This document shows positions 32,500-41,055 of a stretch of DNA of 64,000 bases, piece after piece. Numbering within the stretch: position 1 is the stretch's first letter; every line of letters begins with the position of its first letter. A program made the position numbers and the translations under genes. The stretch lies in the NCBI RefSeq assembly GCF_030406405.1, contig NZ_JAUEPL010000007.1, positions 62,001 through 126,000 of the forward strand, given 5' to 3'. Source of the stretch: Streptomyces ficellus (GTDB lineage Bacteria; Actinomycetota; Actinomycetes; Streptomycetales; Streptomycetaceae). The notes beneath the pieces were generated by a model. That model made no database searches, was not told the DNA's origin, and was given only the letters and a program-made list of their open reading frames with translations.

Positions 32500-33051
32500 A
32501 TGACGCAGAAGCCTGACGTGGTGGAACTGCTGAAGGGTCAGCACGAGAGGATCCGTCGTCTCTTCGACGAGGTCGTGGCCACCCGGGGGGAGGAACGCCA
32601 GGCGTGCTTCCACGAGTTGGTCCGTCTGCTGGCGGTGCACGAGACCGCCGAGGAGGAGGTCGTCCACCCGTTCGCGCGCAAGAACATTGCGGGCGGTGAG
32701 CAGGTGGTGGAGGACCGCATCGAGGAGGAGGAAGGCGCCAAGCGGGCGCTGAGCGCGCTGCAGGACATGGACGTCGACTCCCCCGAGTTCCTCGACCGGT
32801 TCGCGGCACTGCGGCAGGACGTGCTGGCGCACGCCGAGGCCGAGGAGCGGTACGAGTTCGCCCACCTGCGGGCCGTCACGGACCGCGACACGCTGGGGAA
32901 CCTGGCGAGGGCCGTGCAGGCGGCGGAGGCGGTGGCCCCGACCCGCCCGCACCCGGGGACGGACTCGGCGCTGAAGAACCTGGCCGTGGGGCCGATCGCG
33001 GCGGTCGTGGACCGTACGCGCGACGCCATGCGCAAGGCCATGCACCACTAA
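32500..33051 (+). CDS. Hemerythrin HHE-domain protein
   Basis: A 183-residue HHE cation-binding protein: G-Q-H-E-R-I-R-R-L-F-D-E-V, V-H-E-T-A-E-E-E-V-V-H-P-F, and H-A-E-A-E-E-R-Y-E-F give the histidine and carboxylate ligands of a di-iron site. The last 45 residues (A-P-T-R-P-H-P, then V-V-D-R-T-R-D-A-M) match the tail of the second hemerythrin at 47128. AAGGAGG precedes ATG 32500. Oxygen, NO or peroxide sensing is the usual suggestion for this family. Possibly SigB-controlled. Confidence 0.88.
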   Translation: MTQKPDVVELLKGQHERIRRLFDEVVATRGEERQACFHELVRLLAVHETAEEEVVHPFARKNIAGGEQVVEDRIEEEEGAKRALSALQDMDVDSPEFLDRFAALRQDVLAHAEAEERYEFAHLRAVTDRDTLGNLARAVQAAEAVAPTRPHPGTDSALKNLAVGPIAAVVDRTRDAMRKAMHH

Positions 33052-33068
33052 GCGCGCCGTCCATACTC

Positions 33069-33084
33069 TGAGACGCGGGTCTCA
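33069..33084. promoter_or_regulatory. Perfect palindrome TGAGAC-GCGG-GTCTCA
   Basis: A 16-bp inverted repeat with 6-bp arms, 17 bp after the hemerythrin stop and 66 bp before the methyltransferase start. The form fits a TetR-type operator; it could also be a weak hairpin terminator. No regulator gene is adjacent. Confidence 0.5.
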
Positions 33085-33149
33085 CCATACGGCACCTCGG
33101 CGTACCGTGGCCGTCCTGGCATCCGACACGGACCACAGGGGGTACGGCC

Positions 33150-33956
33150 ATGGCCGACGCTGTCTACACGCATGGGCACCATGAGTCGGTGCTGCGCTCA
33201 CACCGGTGGCGTACCGCCGCCAACTCCGCGGCGTATCTGGTGGGCGAGCTGCGGCCGGGGCTGGACGTGCTGGACGTGGGCTGCGGCCCGGGCACCATCA
33301 CGGCCGACCTGGCCGCGCTCGTCGCACCGGGCGGCCGGGTGACCGGCGTGGACGCCTCCGGCGAGGTACTGGAACAGGCCCGCGCGGCCGTCCGTGAACG
33401 CGGCCTGGACAACGTCCGCTTCGCGGTCGCCGACGTCCACGCGCTGGACTTCCCCGACGACTCCTTCGACGTCGTCCACGCCCACCAGGTGCTCCAGCAC
33501 GTGGGCGACCCCGTGCGGGCGCTGCGGGAGATGCGGCGGGTGTGCCGCCCGGGCGGCGTCGTCGCGGCGCGCGACAGCGACTACGCGGCCTTCGCCTGGT
33601 TCCCCGAACCGCCCGTACTGGCCGAGTGGCAGGAGCTGTACCGGCGGGTGGCCCGCGCCAACGGCGGCGAACCGGACGCGGGCCGCCGGCTGGTGTCCTG
33701 GGCCCGCCGGGCGGGCTTCACCGACATCACGGCCACCGCCTCCGCGTGGTGTTTCACCACACCCGGCGAGCGCGCCTGGTGGAGCGGGCTGTGGGCGGAC
33801 CGTACGACCGCCTCGGTGTACGCCGAACTCGCGGTGGACGGCGGGCACGCCACCGCCGAGCAGCTGGCGGCGATCGCCGGGGGCTGGCGGGAGTGGGCGC
33901 GCCGGGACGACGGATGGTTCATGGTGCCGCACGGCGAGATGCTCTGCCGGGTGTGA
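33150..33956 (+). CDS. SAM-dependent methyltransferase (class I)
   Basis: A 268-residue methyltransferase with motif I L-D-V-G-C-G-P-G-T-I-T around residue 47, an acidic strand V-T-G-V-D-A-S, a V-R-F-A-V-A-D-V-H-A-L-D-F-P segment and D-V-V-H-A-H-Q-V-L-Q-H-V. It resembles UbiE/Methyltransf_11 proteins. AGGGGG precedes ATG 33150. The substrate is unknown; no biosynthetic partner is adjacent. Confidence 0.9.
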   Translation: MADAVYTHGHHESVLRSHRWRTAANSAAYLVGELRPGLDVLDVGCGPGTITADLAALVAPGGRVTGVDASGEVLEQARAAVRERGLDNVRFAVADVHALDFPDDSFDVVHAHQVLQHVGDPVRALREMRRVCRPGGVVAARDSDYAAFAWFPEPPVLAEWQELYRRVARANGGEPDAGRRLVSWARRAGFTDITATASAWCFTTPGERAWWSGLWADRTTASVYAELAVDGGHATAEQLAAIAGGWREWARRDDGWFMVPHGEMLCRV

Positions 33957-34005
33957 CCCGAGGAATGGATCTCATCCCGCGGCGCGGCCAACTACCCTCG
34001 CCCCT

Positions 34006-34362
34006 ATGGAGATCCTCGGCGCCACTCTGCGCATCTGCCTCGACGACCAGGAGAGCCTGGACAGGTCGGTGTTCTTCTACGAACGGCTCACCGGAAGCCG
34101 CGCGCTGCGCTTCGAGCGCGGCGGCGTCTCGGTGGCGGCCGTGGGCTGCTTCCTGCTGATGAGCGGCCCCGAATCGGAGCTGGAGGTGCTGCGCAAGGTG
34201 ACGGCCACGATCGCGGTGGAGGACGTGGAGGCTGCGCACGCCCGGCTCACCGAGGTCGGCGGGCAGGTCCTGGCGGGCCCGGTGCCGACCCCGGTGGGGC
34301 GCAATCTGATCGCCGTGCATCCGGACGGTTCGGTCTTCGAGTACGCCGACCGCAAGCGCTGA
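34006..34362 (+). CDS. VOC-family (glyoxalase-fold) protein
   Basis: A 118-residue single-domain VOC protein with beta-alpha-beta units: L-R-I-C-L-D-D-Q-E-S-L-D-R-S-V-F-F-Y-E-R-L-T-G and A-T-I-A-V-E-D-V-E-A-A-H, ending in A-V-H-P-D-G-S-V-F-E-Y with a probable metal glutamate. TACCCT at 33993-33998 lies 7 nt from ATG 34006 without a Shine-Dalgarno, which suggests a leaderless transcript. No specific enzyme can be named. Confidence 0.82.
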   Translation: MEILGATLRICLDDQESLDRSVFFYERLTGSRALRFERGGVSVAAVGCFLLMSGPESELEVLRKVTATIAVEDVEAAHARLTEVGGQVLAGPVPTPVGRNLIAVHPDGSVFEYADRKR

Positions 34363-34369
34363 CGTTCCG

Positions 34370-34963
34370 TCAGCGACCGGGTTCCTTGCGGAAGTCGTAC
34401 CGCGTGGGGTGGCCGCCGGTACGCATGTCCGAGGTGATGGCCCAGCGTTCGTGGTCGCGCCAGGCGCCGTCGATGAAGAGCATCGCCGGGGAGTAGCCCT
34501 CCAGCCGGAATCCGGCGCGGCGTACGAGCGCCAGGGACGCCTCGTTGAGCGGCTGGATGTTGGCTTCCAGCCGGTGCAGGCCGAGTGGGCCGAAGGCGTA
34601 CGCGAGGACCAGCCCGAGCCCTTCGCTCATCAGGCCCCGGCCCACCGCGTGGGCGAAGGCGCCGTAGCCGAGGGTGCCGTTGAGGAAGGCGGCCCGGACG
34701 ATGTTGTTGATGGTGATGAAGCCGGCGATCGCGCCGCCCGCCTCCCGCTCGCAGACCAGGAAGGATTCGACGTCCGCGTGTTCGATGCGGGCACGGGCGT
34801 AGCGGTCGTAGACCTCGGCGGTGTCCGGCGGGAAGAGCCACGGCCGGTGCAGGTCCCTGCTCTCGCGGACCCGCGCGGTGAACTCGCCGGCGTCCTCGTA
34901 GGCGAGGTGCCGGATGCCCACGCGTGGGCCTTCGGCGAGGTAGGGGCTGTCGTTCGCGGACAT
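34370..34963 (-). CDS. RimJ-type GNAT N-acetyltransferase
   Basis: A 197-residue GNAT protein similar to ribosomal-protein N-acetyltransferases. It shows I-R-H-L-A-Y-E-D-A-G-E-F at the start, the acetyl-CoA strand/loop G-Y-G-A-F-A-H-A-V-G-R-G-L-M-S-E-G-L, and L-E-A-N-I-Q-P-L-N-E-A-S-L-A-L-V-R-R-A-G-F. ATG 34963 was chosen over an upstream frame of low-complexity codons; TATCCT lies a few bases upstream, suggesting a leaderless start. The 3' end is 7 bp from the convergent VOC gene. Confidence 0.88.
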   Translation of the reverse strand: MSANDSPYLAEGPRVGIRHLAYEDAGEFTARVRESRDLHRPWLFPPDTAEVYDRYARARIEHADVESFLVCEREAGGAIAGFITINNIVRAAFLNGTLGYGAFAHAVGRGLMSEGLGLVLAYAFGPLGLHRLEANIQPLNEASLALVRRAGFRLEGYSPAMLFIDGAWRDHERWAITSDMRTGGHPTRYDFRKEPGR

Positions 34964-35170
34964 CGGGTCAGGATAGCGAGGCCGTGATCGCGGTGGCCGC
35001 ACGGTACACTGTCGCCTCCTGGGGAGTGGCCGCGGCGGGCCGGGTACGGCACCCGGGTACGGCACTCCCAGTACGGCACTCGCAGTACGGCACCGCCCCC
35101 GGCACCAGGATGTGCGGATCCTGGCGGCCCGGGGGCGGTGAAACGAGCCGTACGGGTGAAGGGCCGCCGG

Positions 35171-36640
35171 TCAGTGGTGGGTGACGACCAGCTGCGGCTC
35201 ATCGTCCCCGGCGGCGTCGGCAGCGTCGGCGGGGTCCGGACGCTGGATGAGCAGCGCGGTGACGACACCGACCGCGAGCAGGGCGAGCGCCGTGTACATG
35301 GCGTTCTGGTAGCCGGCCTCGGTGACGCCCTGGGCGTCGCTGCCCGCGGTGATCATGGCAGAGGCGAGGGCGATGCCGAGCGAGGCCCCGATGCCGAAAC
35401 AGGCACCGTTGAGGCCGGAGAGCGAGCCGGGCTTGTCCTTGGGGGCGGTGGTGACGGCGAGACCGTTGAGGCCGGTGAGCATGAAGCCGCCGTACGTCAC
35501 GCCGAGCGCGGCCAGCGCGGCGACGAGTATCCACTCGCTGTGCAGGAACAGCGTGGCGAAGACGAAGATCACGAAGTTGGCGACCGCGCCGGTGACCACG
35601 ACCGTGCGCCAGCCGACCTTCGGGCCGAGGCGGCCGGTCAGCGGCGCCGAGACCACGCCGATCAGCTGGATCGGGGTGAGGAAGAGGATGGCGGCGGTGA
35701 CGGCCGACAGGCCGAGGCCGACGCGGGCGTCCTGGGAGAAGAGCGGGATGGTCAGCGCGATCGCGCCGAAGGCTCCGCCGAGGGTGCAGACCGTGGTGAG
35801 CAGCAGCGGCCAGGCGCGGCGGGAGGCGAGGACGTCGAGGTCGATGACCGGATTGGGGGCGCTCTTCTGCGAGACGACGAAGAAGATGAGGGAGGCCAGG
35901 CCGCCGAGGAGGAAGCCGAGGGTCAGGGCCGAGGTCCAGCCCCAGGCCGCGCCCTGGGCGAGGCCGACCAGGATGCCGGTGAGGCCCAGGGCGAGGGCGG
36001 AGATACCGCGGGAGTCGAAGCGCGCGTCGGCGGTGGTGGTGGGCGGGACGTCGGGGACGTACCGGCGTACGCCGATCAGGCCGGCGACGGCGATCAGGGT
36101 GGAGCAGACGAAGATGCCGCGGAAGCCGATGGTGTCGGCGATCTGGCCGCCCGCGATGGCGTCGACGCCCGCCAGGCCGCCGTTGACGGCGGTGATGATG
36201 CCGGCGGCCTTGCCGAAGCCGGCCGGGGTGAGCAGCTGGTTCAGGGTGAGGAAGGCCAGGGTGAACATCGCGGCGGAGATGCCCTGCAGGACGCGGCCCG
36301 CGATGAAGATCTCGATGTTCGGCGCGAAGACGCAGAGCAGATTGCCGAAGATCAGGACGATCGCGCAGAGGATCATCATGGGCTTGCGGCCGCGCTGGTC
36401 GCTGAGGCGGGCGAGCGTGACCTGCCCGATGGCCGCCATCAGGAAGAACAGGGTCTGGGACAGACCCGCGGCCGCCGTGGTGGTGCCGAGCCGTTCGATG
36501 ACATCGGGCAGTGCGGGGCTGAGCATCGTGGCGTTGATCTGGTAGCCGAGTACGGCCAGGACCATCGCCAGCAGCATGGGGCCGCGGCCCGCCAGGTCGG
36601 ATTCGGCTCCGGAACGTGTCCGGCCGAGCGTGATGGACAT
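35171..36640 (-). CDS. MFS transporter (DHA2-like)
   Basis: A 489-residue transporter with about 14 hydrophobic segments and the loop-2/3 MFS signature L-A-R-L-S-D-Q-R-G-R-K-P. The motif-C region with G-P or G-x-x-x-G in helix 5 (A-V-N-G-G-L-A-G-V-D-A-I-A-G-G) is recognisable. Divergent from the GntR gene. A 15-bp palindrome containing TTGTCAGACAA lies 64 bp upstream of its ATG. The same 11-mer, inverted, lies at the adenosine deaminase start, so a nucleoside or purine substrate is a plausible but unproven guess. Confidence 0.88.
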   Translation of the reverse strand: MSITLGRTRSGAESDLAGRGPMLLAMVLAVLGYQINATMLSPALPDVIERLGTTTAAAGLSQTLFFLMAAIGQVTLARLSDQRGRKPMMILCAIVLIFGNLLCVFAPNIEIFIAGRVLQGISAAMFTLAFLTLNQLLTPAGFGKAAGIITAVNGGLAGVDAIAGGQIADTIGFRGIFVCSTLIAVAGLIGVRRYVPDVPPTTTADARFDSRGISALALGLTGILVGLAQGAAWGWTSALTLGFLLGGLASLIFFVVSQKSAPNPVIDLDVLASRRAWPLLLTTVCTLGGAFGAIALTIPLFSQDARVGLGLSAVTAAILFLTPIQLIGVVSAPLTGRLGPKVGWRTVVVTGAVANFVIFVFATLFLHSEWILVAALAALGVTYGGFMLTGLNGLAVTTAPKDKPGSLSGLNGACFGIGASLGIALASAMITAGSDAQGVTEAGYQNAMYTALALLAVGVVTALLIQRPDPADAADAAGDDEPQLVVTHH

Positions 36641-36703
36641 GTCGGCCCCTTTGCCTTGGATGTCATGTCGTGGGAAAGCGAACGGTGCGACGGTGCGCGG
36701 ATG

Positions 36704-36718
36704 GCTTGTCAGACAAGC
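36704..36718. promoter_or_regulatory. GntR-type operator upstream of MFS gene
   Basis: GCTTGTC-A-GACAAGC is a perfect 15-bp palindrome. Its core TTGTCAGACAA matches the FadR-type consensus TNGTNNNACNA. Confidence 0.65.
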
Positions 36719-36820
36719 GCCGCTGAGACAGCCTGAGATCTACGCGCGTAAACGTCAAGACCTGTCCGCCTGTGATTTTCAGCGCCCTGCGGATTTCCCC
36801 GTTCCCACGCCTCACGCCCC

Positions 36821-36864
36821 GCTCATCCGCAGCTCATTCGCAGCTCATCCGCAGCTCGATCGAG
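36821..36864. repeat. 11-bp helically phased tandem repeat
   Basis: GCTCATCCGCA, GCTCATTCGCA, GCTCATCCGCA and a degenerate GCTCGATCGAG follow each other with a strict 11-bp period just upstream of the GntR promoter. One copy per helical turn would place all on one DNA face. Confidence 0.8.
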
Positions 36865-36876
36865 ACCGCGCCGCCG

Positions 36877-36906
36877 TTGCCCGGCCGCCCGGAGTCGGCA
36901 TAACTT
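36877..36906 (+). promoter_or_regulatory. Promoter of GntR gene
   Basis: TTGCCC (36877-36882), 18 bp, TAACTT (36901-36906). The -10 overlaps an inverted repeat at 36903-36916, so autorepression is likely. Confidence 0.5.
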
Positions 36907-36916
36907 GCTGACAAGT
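36903..36916. promoter_or_regulatory. GntR-type operator variant
   Basis: ACTTG-CTGA-CAAGT, 5-bp arms. It contains TTGCTGACAA, which is the MFS/ADA operator core TTGTCTGACAA with one T missing. Confidence 0.5.
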
Positions 36917-36932
36917 CGGCCGAGGAGGGGCA

Positions 36933-37682
36933 ATGGTGGTCAGCGCGCAGCAGCGGAGACCGGTGGTGGTGCTGTACGAGCGGATCGTGGACGCGATCCA
37001 CGCCGGCACCTACCCGCCCGGCTCCACCCTTCCCTCCGAGCCCAAGCTCGCCACCGAGCTGGGCGTGAGCCGCCCGGCCCTCCGCGAGGCCCTGCTGCTG
37101 CTCCAGGAGGACGGCCTGCTGTCGGTACGCCGCGGGGTCGGCCGGACCGTCAACGACCGCCCGCCCCGGCGCGGCTTCGAGCACATCCAGCCGCTGGAGG
37201 AGCTGATCGGCGCGGGCGCCGCCGTCCGCGTACGGGGGCTGCTGCGCACCGTCGAGGAGCCGACCGACTTCACCACCCAGCACCTGCTCGCGCCCGCCCG
37301 CGCCGAGCTGCGGTTCTGGGAGTCGCTGCTGGCCGCGGACGGTACGGCGGCGGCGCTCAGCCAGGAGTGGGCGGCCGCCGAGAACGTCCTGGAGCGCGCC
37401 CACCCGGCCTTCGCGCGGGCGCTCGCCGCGGAGCCCGCGCCCGACCGCACCTCGATGCTCGCCGTGCTGACCGGGGCGTCCCGTGGCGTGCCGCTGGCCG
37501 CGCACAGCAGCGTGACGGCCACGCTGGTCGGGCAGCGGCGCGGGGCCCAGCTGGGCCGGCCCGCCGACACCCCCGCCGTACTGATCACCCAGGTGGTACG
37601 GGCCGGGGACACCCCGATCCTGGCCGCCAAGCACATGCTCCCCACGGGCGCGGCGGCCCTGCCGGTGCTCCAGTCGACCTGA
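36933..37682 (+). CDS. GntR-family regulator (HutC/UTRA type)
   Basis: A 249-residue regulator. The N-terminal winged HTH runs over about residues 10-75 ([18 protein letters not shown], then [12 protein letters not shown]). The C-terminal part ([16 protein letters not shown]) resembles UTRA effector domains. It is divergent from the MFS gene and 287 bp upstream of adenosine deaminase. Related operators occur upstream of both and in its own promoter, so it probably controls all three; the effector is unknown. Confidence 0.9.
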   Translation: MVVSAQQRRPVVVLYERIVDAIHAGTYPPGSTLPSEPKLATELGVSRPALREALLLLQEDGLLSVRRGVGRTVNDRPPRRGFEHIQPLEELIGAGAAVRVRGLLRTVEEPTDFTTQHLLAPARAELRFWESLLAADGTAAALSQEWAAAENVLERAHPAFARALAAEPAPDRTSMLAVLTGASRGVPLAAHSSVTATLVGQRRGAQLGRPADTPAVLITQVVRAGDTPILAAKHMLPTGAAALPVLQST

Positions 37683-37710
37683 CACGCCGGGCCACGCCCG
37701 CGCGGGGGGC

Positions 37711-37848
37711 GCGTTGCTGCGGCGCCGGGCCGGCCCCCCGCGTTCGTCCGGCTCGCCCCGGTCTCCCCTGCTTCGGCGCAGGAGCCGCACCCTGCTACAG
37801 GCGCCGGGCCACCACACCCCGGGCCCGCGTTGCTGCGGCGCCGGGCCG
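37711..37848. repeat. 22-bp direct repeat pair
   Basis: GCGTTGCTGCGGCGCCGGGC followed by CG occurs exactly at 37711-37732 and 37827-37848, 116 bp apart, in the otherwise gene-free space between GntR and adenosine deaminase. Each copy contains the palindrome GGCGCC. Confidence 0.8.
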
Positions 37849-37955
37849 CGCGTCTCCGCGACGCCGAGTGGTGTCCGCCCGCCTTTCACGCGGGCTGCGT
37901 TCCCGCCCCTCCCCCGCCTGTCGGCTGCGTCACGGCACGCGGCGCGGGCGTGCCG

Positions 37956-37961
37956 TACACT
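37956..37961 (+). promoter_or_regulatory. -10 element for adenosine deaminase
   Basis: TACACT, 8 nt before ATG 37970, with no Shine-Dalgarno between. This fits a leaderless transcript. No good -35 was seen. Confidence 0.45.
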
Positions 37962-37969
37962 CGCGCCCC

Positions 37970-39079
37970 ATGCACTTGTCTGACAACGTCTCCGCCGACG
38001 CTCCCGCCGCCACCGCCGCCCCCGCCGACTGGATCCGGCGCGCTCCCAAGGCCGTCCTCCACGACCACCTGGACGGCGGCCTGCGCCCCGCCACGATCAT
38101 CGAGCTGGCCCGCGAGTGCGGCTACACCGGCCTGCCGACCGAGGACCCGGCCGCGCTCGCGGTCTGGTTCCGGGACGCCGCCGACTCGGGTTCGCTGGAG
38201 CGCTACCTGGAGACGTTCGCCCACACCTGTGCGGTGATGCAGACCCGCGAGGCGCTGTTCCGCGTCGCGGCCGAGTGCGCCGAGGACCTGGCGGCGGACG
38301 GCGTCGTCTACGCGGAGGTGCGCTACGCCCCCGAGCAGCACCTGACGGCCGGCCTGACGCTCGACGAGGTGGTCGAGGCGGTCAACGACGGCTTCCGCGA
38401 GGGCGAGCGCCGCACGGGCGGGCGGATCACCGTGGGCACGCTGCTGACCGGTATGCGCCACACGGACCGCTCGCTGGAGATAGCCGAGCTGACCGTGGCG
38501 CACCGTGAGCGCGGCGTGGCCGGGTTCGACATCGCGGGCGGCGAGATCGGCAACCCGCCGGCCCGCCACCTGCCCGCCTTCCAGCACCTCAAGCGGCACA
38601 ACTGCCACTTCACCATCCACGCGGGCGAGGCAGTCGGCGCCGAGTCGATCCACGAGGCGGTGCAGGTCTGCGGCGCCGAGCGGATCGGCCATGGCGTGCG
38701 GATCACCGACGACATCGCCGAGGACGGCACGCTCGGCCACCTCGCCGCGTACGTCCGCGACAACCGCATCGCCCTGGAGGTCTGCCCGACCTCCAACCTC
38801 CAGACCGGTGCCGCCAAGGACTACGCCACGCACCCCATCGACGGGCTGCGCCGCGCCGGCTTCCGCATCACGCTGAACACCGACAACCGGCTCGTCTCCG
38901 GCACCACCATGAGCCAGGAGTTCCAGCACATGGCGGACGCCTTCGGGTACGGCCCCGAGGTCTTCGAGGAGTTCACGGTCGCCGCCGTGGAGGCCGCGTT
39001 CCTGCCGCTGCCGGAGCGCCGCCGCCTCATCGACGAGGTGATCCGGCCGGGTTACGCGGCTATCGCGGCGTCCCGCTGA
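37970..39079 (+). CDS. Adenosine deaminase
   Basis: A 369-residue metal-dependent amidohydrolase converting adenosine to inosine. Zinc ligands: L-H-D-H-L-D-G-G (HxH), F-T-I-H-A-G-E (His/Glu), G-H-G-V-R-I. L-N-T-D-N-R-L carries the aspartate; many ADAs have T-D-D-P here, so the TDNR form should be noted. [11 protein letters not shown] is a strong family signature. Its first codons (CAC TTG TCT GAC AAC) contain the GntR-type operator, so repressor binding would sit on the leaderless start. The 3' end overlaps the convergent hydrolase gene by 20 bp. Confidence 0.93.
   Translation: MHLSDNVSADAPAATAAPADWIRRAPKAVLHDHLDGGLRPATIIELARECGYTGLPTEDPAALAVWFRDAADSGSLERYLETFAHTCAVMQTREALFRVAAECAEDLAADGVVYAEVRYAPEQHLTAGLTLDEVVEAVNDGFREGERRTGGRITVGTLLTGMRHTDRSLEIAELTVAHRERGVAGFDIAGGEIGNPPARHLPAFQHLKRHNCHFTIHAGEAVGAESIHEAVQVCGAERIGHGVRITDDIAEDGTLGHLAAYVRDNRIALEVCPTSNLQTGAAKDYATHPIDGLRRAGFRITLNTDNRLVSGTTMSQEFQHMADAFGYGPEVFEEFTVAAVEAAFLPLPERRRLIDEVIRPGYAAIAASR
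37976..37986. promoter_or_regulatory. GntR-type operator inside ADA start
   Basis: TTGTCTGACAA, 11 of 11 identical to the minus-strand reading of the MFS operator core, placed 6 nt into the adenosine deaminase coding sequence. Confidence 0.6.
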
Positions 39080-40862
39080 CGACGGGCAGCTCAAGGGCGC
39101 CGGTGTCCTGCGGGGCACTGGTGACGGTCACGGGCTTGACGCCACGGTTGCCGAAGTACGCCGAGTCACTGGCGGCGATCACGAACCGCAGCCGGTGGCC
39201 CGCCTCGTACCGGTGCACGATGCCGGGCAGCTCCACGGTGAACGGCCGGGTCACGTCCGGCACGCGCACCGGCGCGACCAGCCGGTTGACCAGCGTCTGC
39301 GTACCGTCGGGGGCGACGTCGTAGACCTTGGCGAAGAGGACCAGCTTGTCGGCGGCGTCCCCGGAGTGCTGCACCCGCTCGGTCCTCGGTGAGACGACCT
39401 TGAGGGTGGCCTTCGGGGCGCCGACGACGTCGACCGGGGTTTTCAGCGGGGCGCTGGTCCAGCCGAGGTAGGTGCCGGGCGTGTCGTACGGCGCGGGGTC
39501 CGGGAGCCCGATGAGGCCGGCCAGGGACGACTCCGAGTGGCTGGTCGCCACCAGCGCGTTGCGGTACTCACGGGCGCCGCGCACCACCTTGGCGCGGTTG
39601 TCGACGAGCTTGCCGTCGCCGGACAGGTACAGCTTCTGCGACAGCGGCGGTACGGCGGCGGCCGTGCCGTAGCCCGGTTGCCAGTCGCGGTAGTACGCGA
39701 AGGCGGGGCCGGTGTCCGTGGTCGTCCTGCCGTGCAGGTAGCGGTCGAACCAGGCGAGGATGCGCCGCCCGACGTAACTCGTGTCGAGGTTGCCCTCCCC
39801 CAGGTTGAGTTCGCCGCTCACCGGATCGGTGAGCCCGCCGCTGTGGCCCCAGGACTGCCAGATCATCTTGGTCTCGGTGCCCTGTGCCTTGAGCTGTTCG
39901 TAGCTGGCCTGCGCCTCGTTGAGGTTGAAGAGGCTGTCGGCCTGCCCCTGGATGAGGAGCGTCGGCGCCTTTACCCGGTCCAGGTAGGAGACCGGGGACA
40001 CACTGCGCGCGAAGTCGAGCATCTCCTGTGTTTCGCCGACCGGGTAGCGGCCGGAGTTGAGGAGCCGGACCGTCTCGCAGGCCCGCGTGACGAAGTGCAG
40101 ACAGCCCAGCTTATTGATCCGGGACGGGTCCAGGCTCGGTACGAGGAGCGGCTGTCCCTCCCCTATCAGGTAGAAGCCGTTGGCCCACTGCCATTTGAAG
40201 GCACCCGGCACGTCCCGTGCGGCGTTGTTGGGGTCCAGCGAGTACGCCAGGTCGTGCCAGGTGATCATCGGTACGAGGGCGTCCACGCGCCGGTCCACAG
40301 CCGCGGTCGCCAGCTGGATGGCACCGCCGTACGAGCCTCCGATCATGCCCACGCGCGGGTCGCCGGGCCGGTCGGCCGTGACGAAGTCGGCCTTGGTGCC
40401 GTCGTCGGCGGCTCGCTTGCCCCCGAGGAAGTCGATGAGCCCGGAGGCCGCCTTGCCGTCGATGCGCGGATCGTCGAGCGATATCAGGCACCCGGACTTG
40501 CCGAATCCGAGCCCCGAGTACACCAGCGTGACATAGCCGCGGGCGGCGAACGCCTTGCCGATGGCGGCGGTCGACCCGTCCGTCTTGCTCCCGCCGAACC
40601 CGTTGGTGGTGAGCACGGCAGGCGCCCGGTGCGCGGCGTCCACCCCGGCGGGCCGGTACAGGTCGGCGTCCACGGTGCAGCTCCGCCCACCCGCGTCCAC
40701 GGTGAACTTCAGTGCCGTAACGGTGAATTGTCCCTCGGTCGCCGGCACCGCCGGGGCGCCCGCCGCCGGATCGGCGACGGCGACCGGTGCGGCGAGCGCG
40801 GCGCCGGCCACGAGAACCAGGGACGTACGGAGTCGGGGCAGGGCACGACGACGCGACGACAC
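39060..40862 (-). CDS. Secreted CocE/NonD-family alpha/beta hydrolase
   Basis: A 600-residue X-Pro dipeptidyl-peptidase-like hydrolase (S15/CocE). An N-terminal signal peptide ([20 protein letters not shown], then A-L-A-A-P) ends near residue 35. The nucleophile serine lies in [10 protein letters not shown]. The general-base histidine is probably in S-W-G-H-S-G-G. A C-terminal jelly-roll domain (about residues 450-600) with P-V-D-V-V-G-A-P and [10 protein letters not shown] is typical. GTG 40862 follows GGAGG at 5 nt; upstream in-frame starts lack one. Its substrate (prolyl peptide or ester) is unresolved. Confidence 0.9.
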   Translation of the reverse strand: MSSRRRALPRLRTSLVLVAGAALAAPVAVADPAAGAPAVPATEGQFTVTALKFTVDAGGRSCTVDADLYRPAGVDAAHRAPAVLTTNGFGGSKTDGSTAAIGKAFAARGYVTLVYSGLGFGKSGCLISLDDPRIDGKAASGLIDFLGGKRAADDGTKADFVTADRPGDPRVGMIGGSYGGAIQLATAAVDRRVDALVPMITWHDLAYSLDPNNAARDVPGAFKWQWANGFYLIGEGQPLLVPSLDPSRINKLGCLHFVTRACETVRLLNSGRYPVGETQEMLDFARSVSPVSYLDRVKAPTLLIQGQADSLFNLNEAQASYEQLKAQGTETKMIWQSWGHSGGLTDPVSGELNLGEGNLDTSYVGRRILAWFDRYLHGRTTTDTGPAFAYYRDWQPGYGTAAAVPPLSQKLYLSGDGKLVDNRAKVVRGAREYRNALVATSHSESSLAGLIGLPDPAPYDTPGTYLGWTSAPLKTPVDVVGAPKATLKVVSPRTERVQHSGDAADKLVLFAKVYDVAPDGTQTLVNRLVAPVRVPDVTRPFTVELPGIVHRYEAGHRLRFVIAASDSAYFGNRGVKPVTVTSAPQDTGALELPVVSGTPR

Positions 40863-40885
40863 GGGGACCTCCACCACGAGGAAAC

Positions 40886-40901
40886 ATACCGACCGGTAAG
40901 T
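40886..40901. promoter_or_regulatory. TetR-type operator upstream of CocE hydrolase
   Basis: ATACCGACCGGTAAGT contains the near-palindrome TACCGACCGGTA and lies 24 bp upstream of the hydrolase start. No TetR gene is adjacent, so the regulator would be elsewhere. Confidence 0.5.
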
Positions 40902-41055
40902 ACCGGGCGCGCCCATGGTGTGGCACCTGTCAGATCCACGTCAACGGTGCGTGCGCAAGGTTTTCGACCGAGCGCAGGGCTAACGCGAACGCGGGGCCGA
41001 CTCCGCCTCGCGTTCCAGGCGCGAGCGCGGGGCGCACCCCAGCGCCCTGCGGGCG

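Noticed and set aside
32492..32503. ATGACGGCATGA mini-frame just before the hemerythrin start
   Set aside because: Three codons only; no sign that it is more than a chance ATG between the Shine-Dalgarno and the real start.
33119..33145. GCAT-N17-GGGTAC upstream of the methyltransferase as a SigB promoter
   Set aside because: The spacer is one base too long and the -10 is only 4 nt from the ATG, overlapping its ribosome-binding site.
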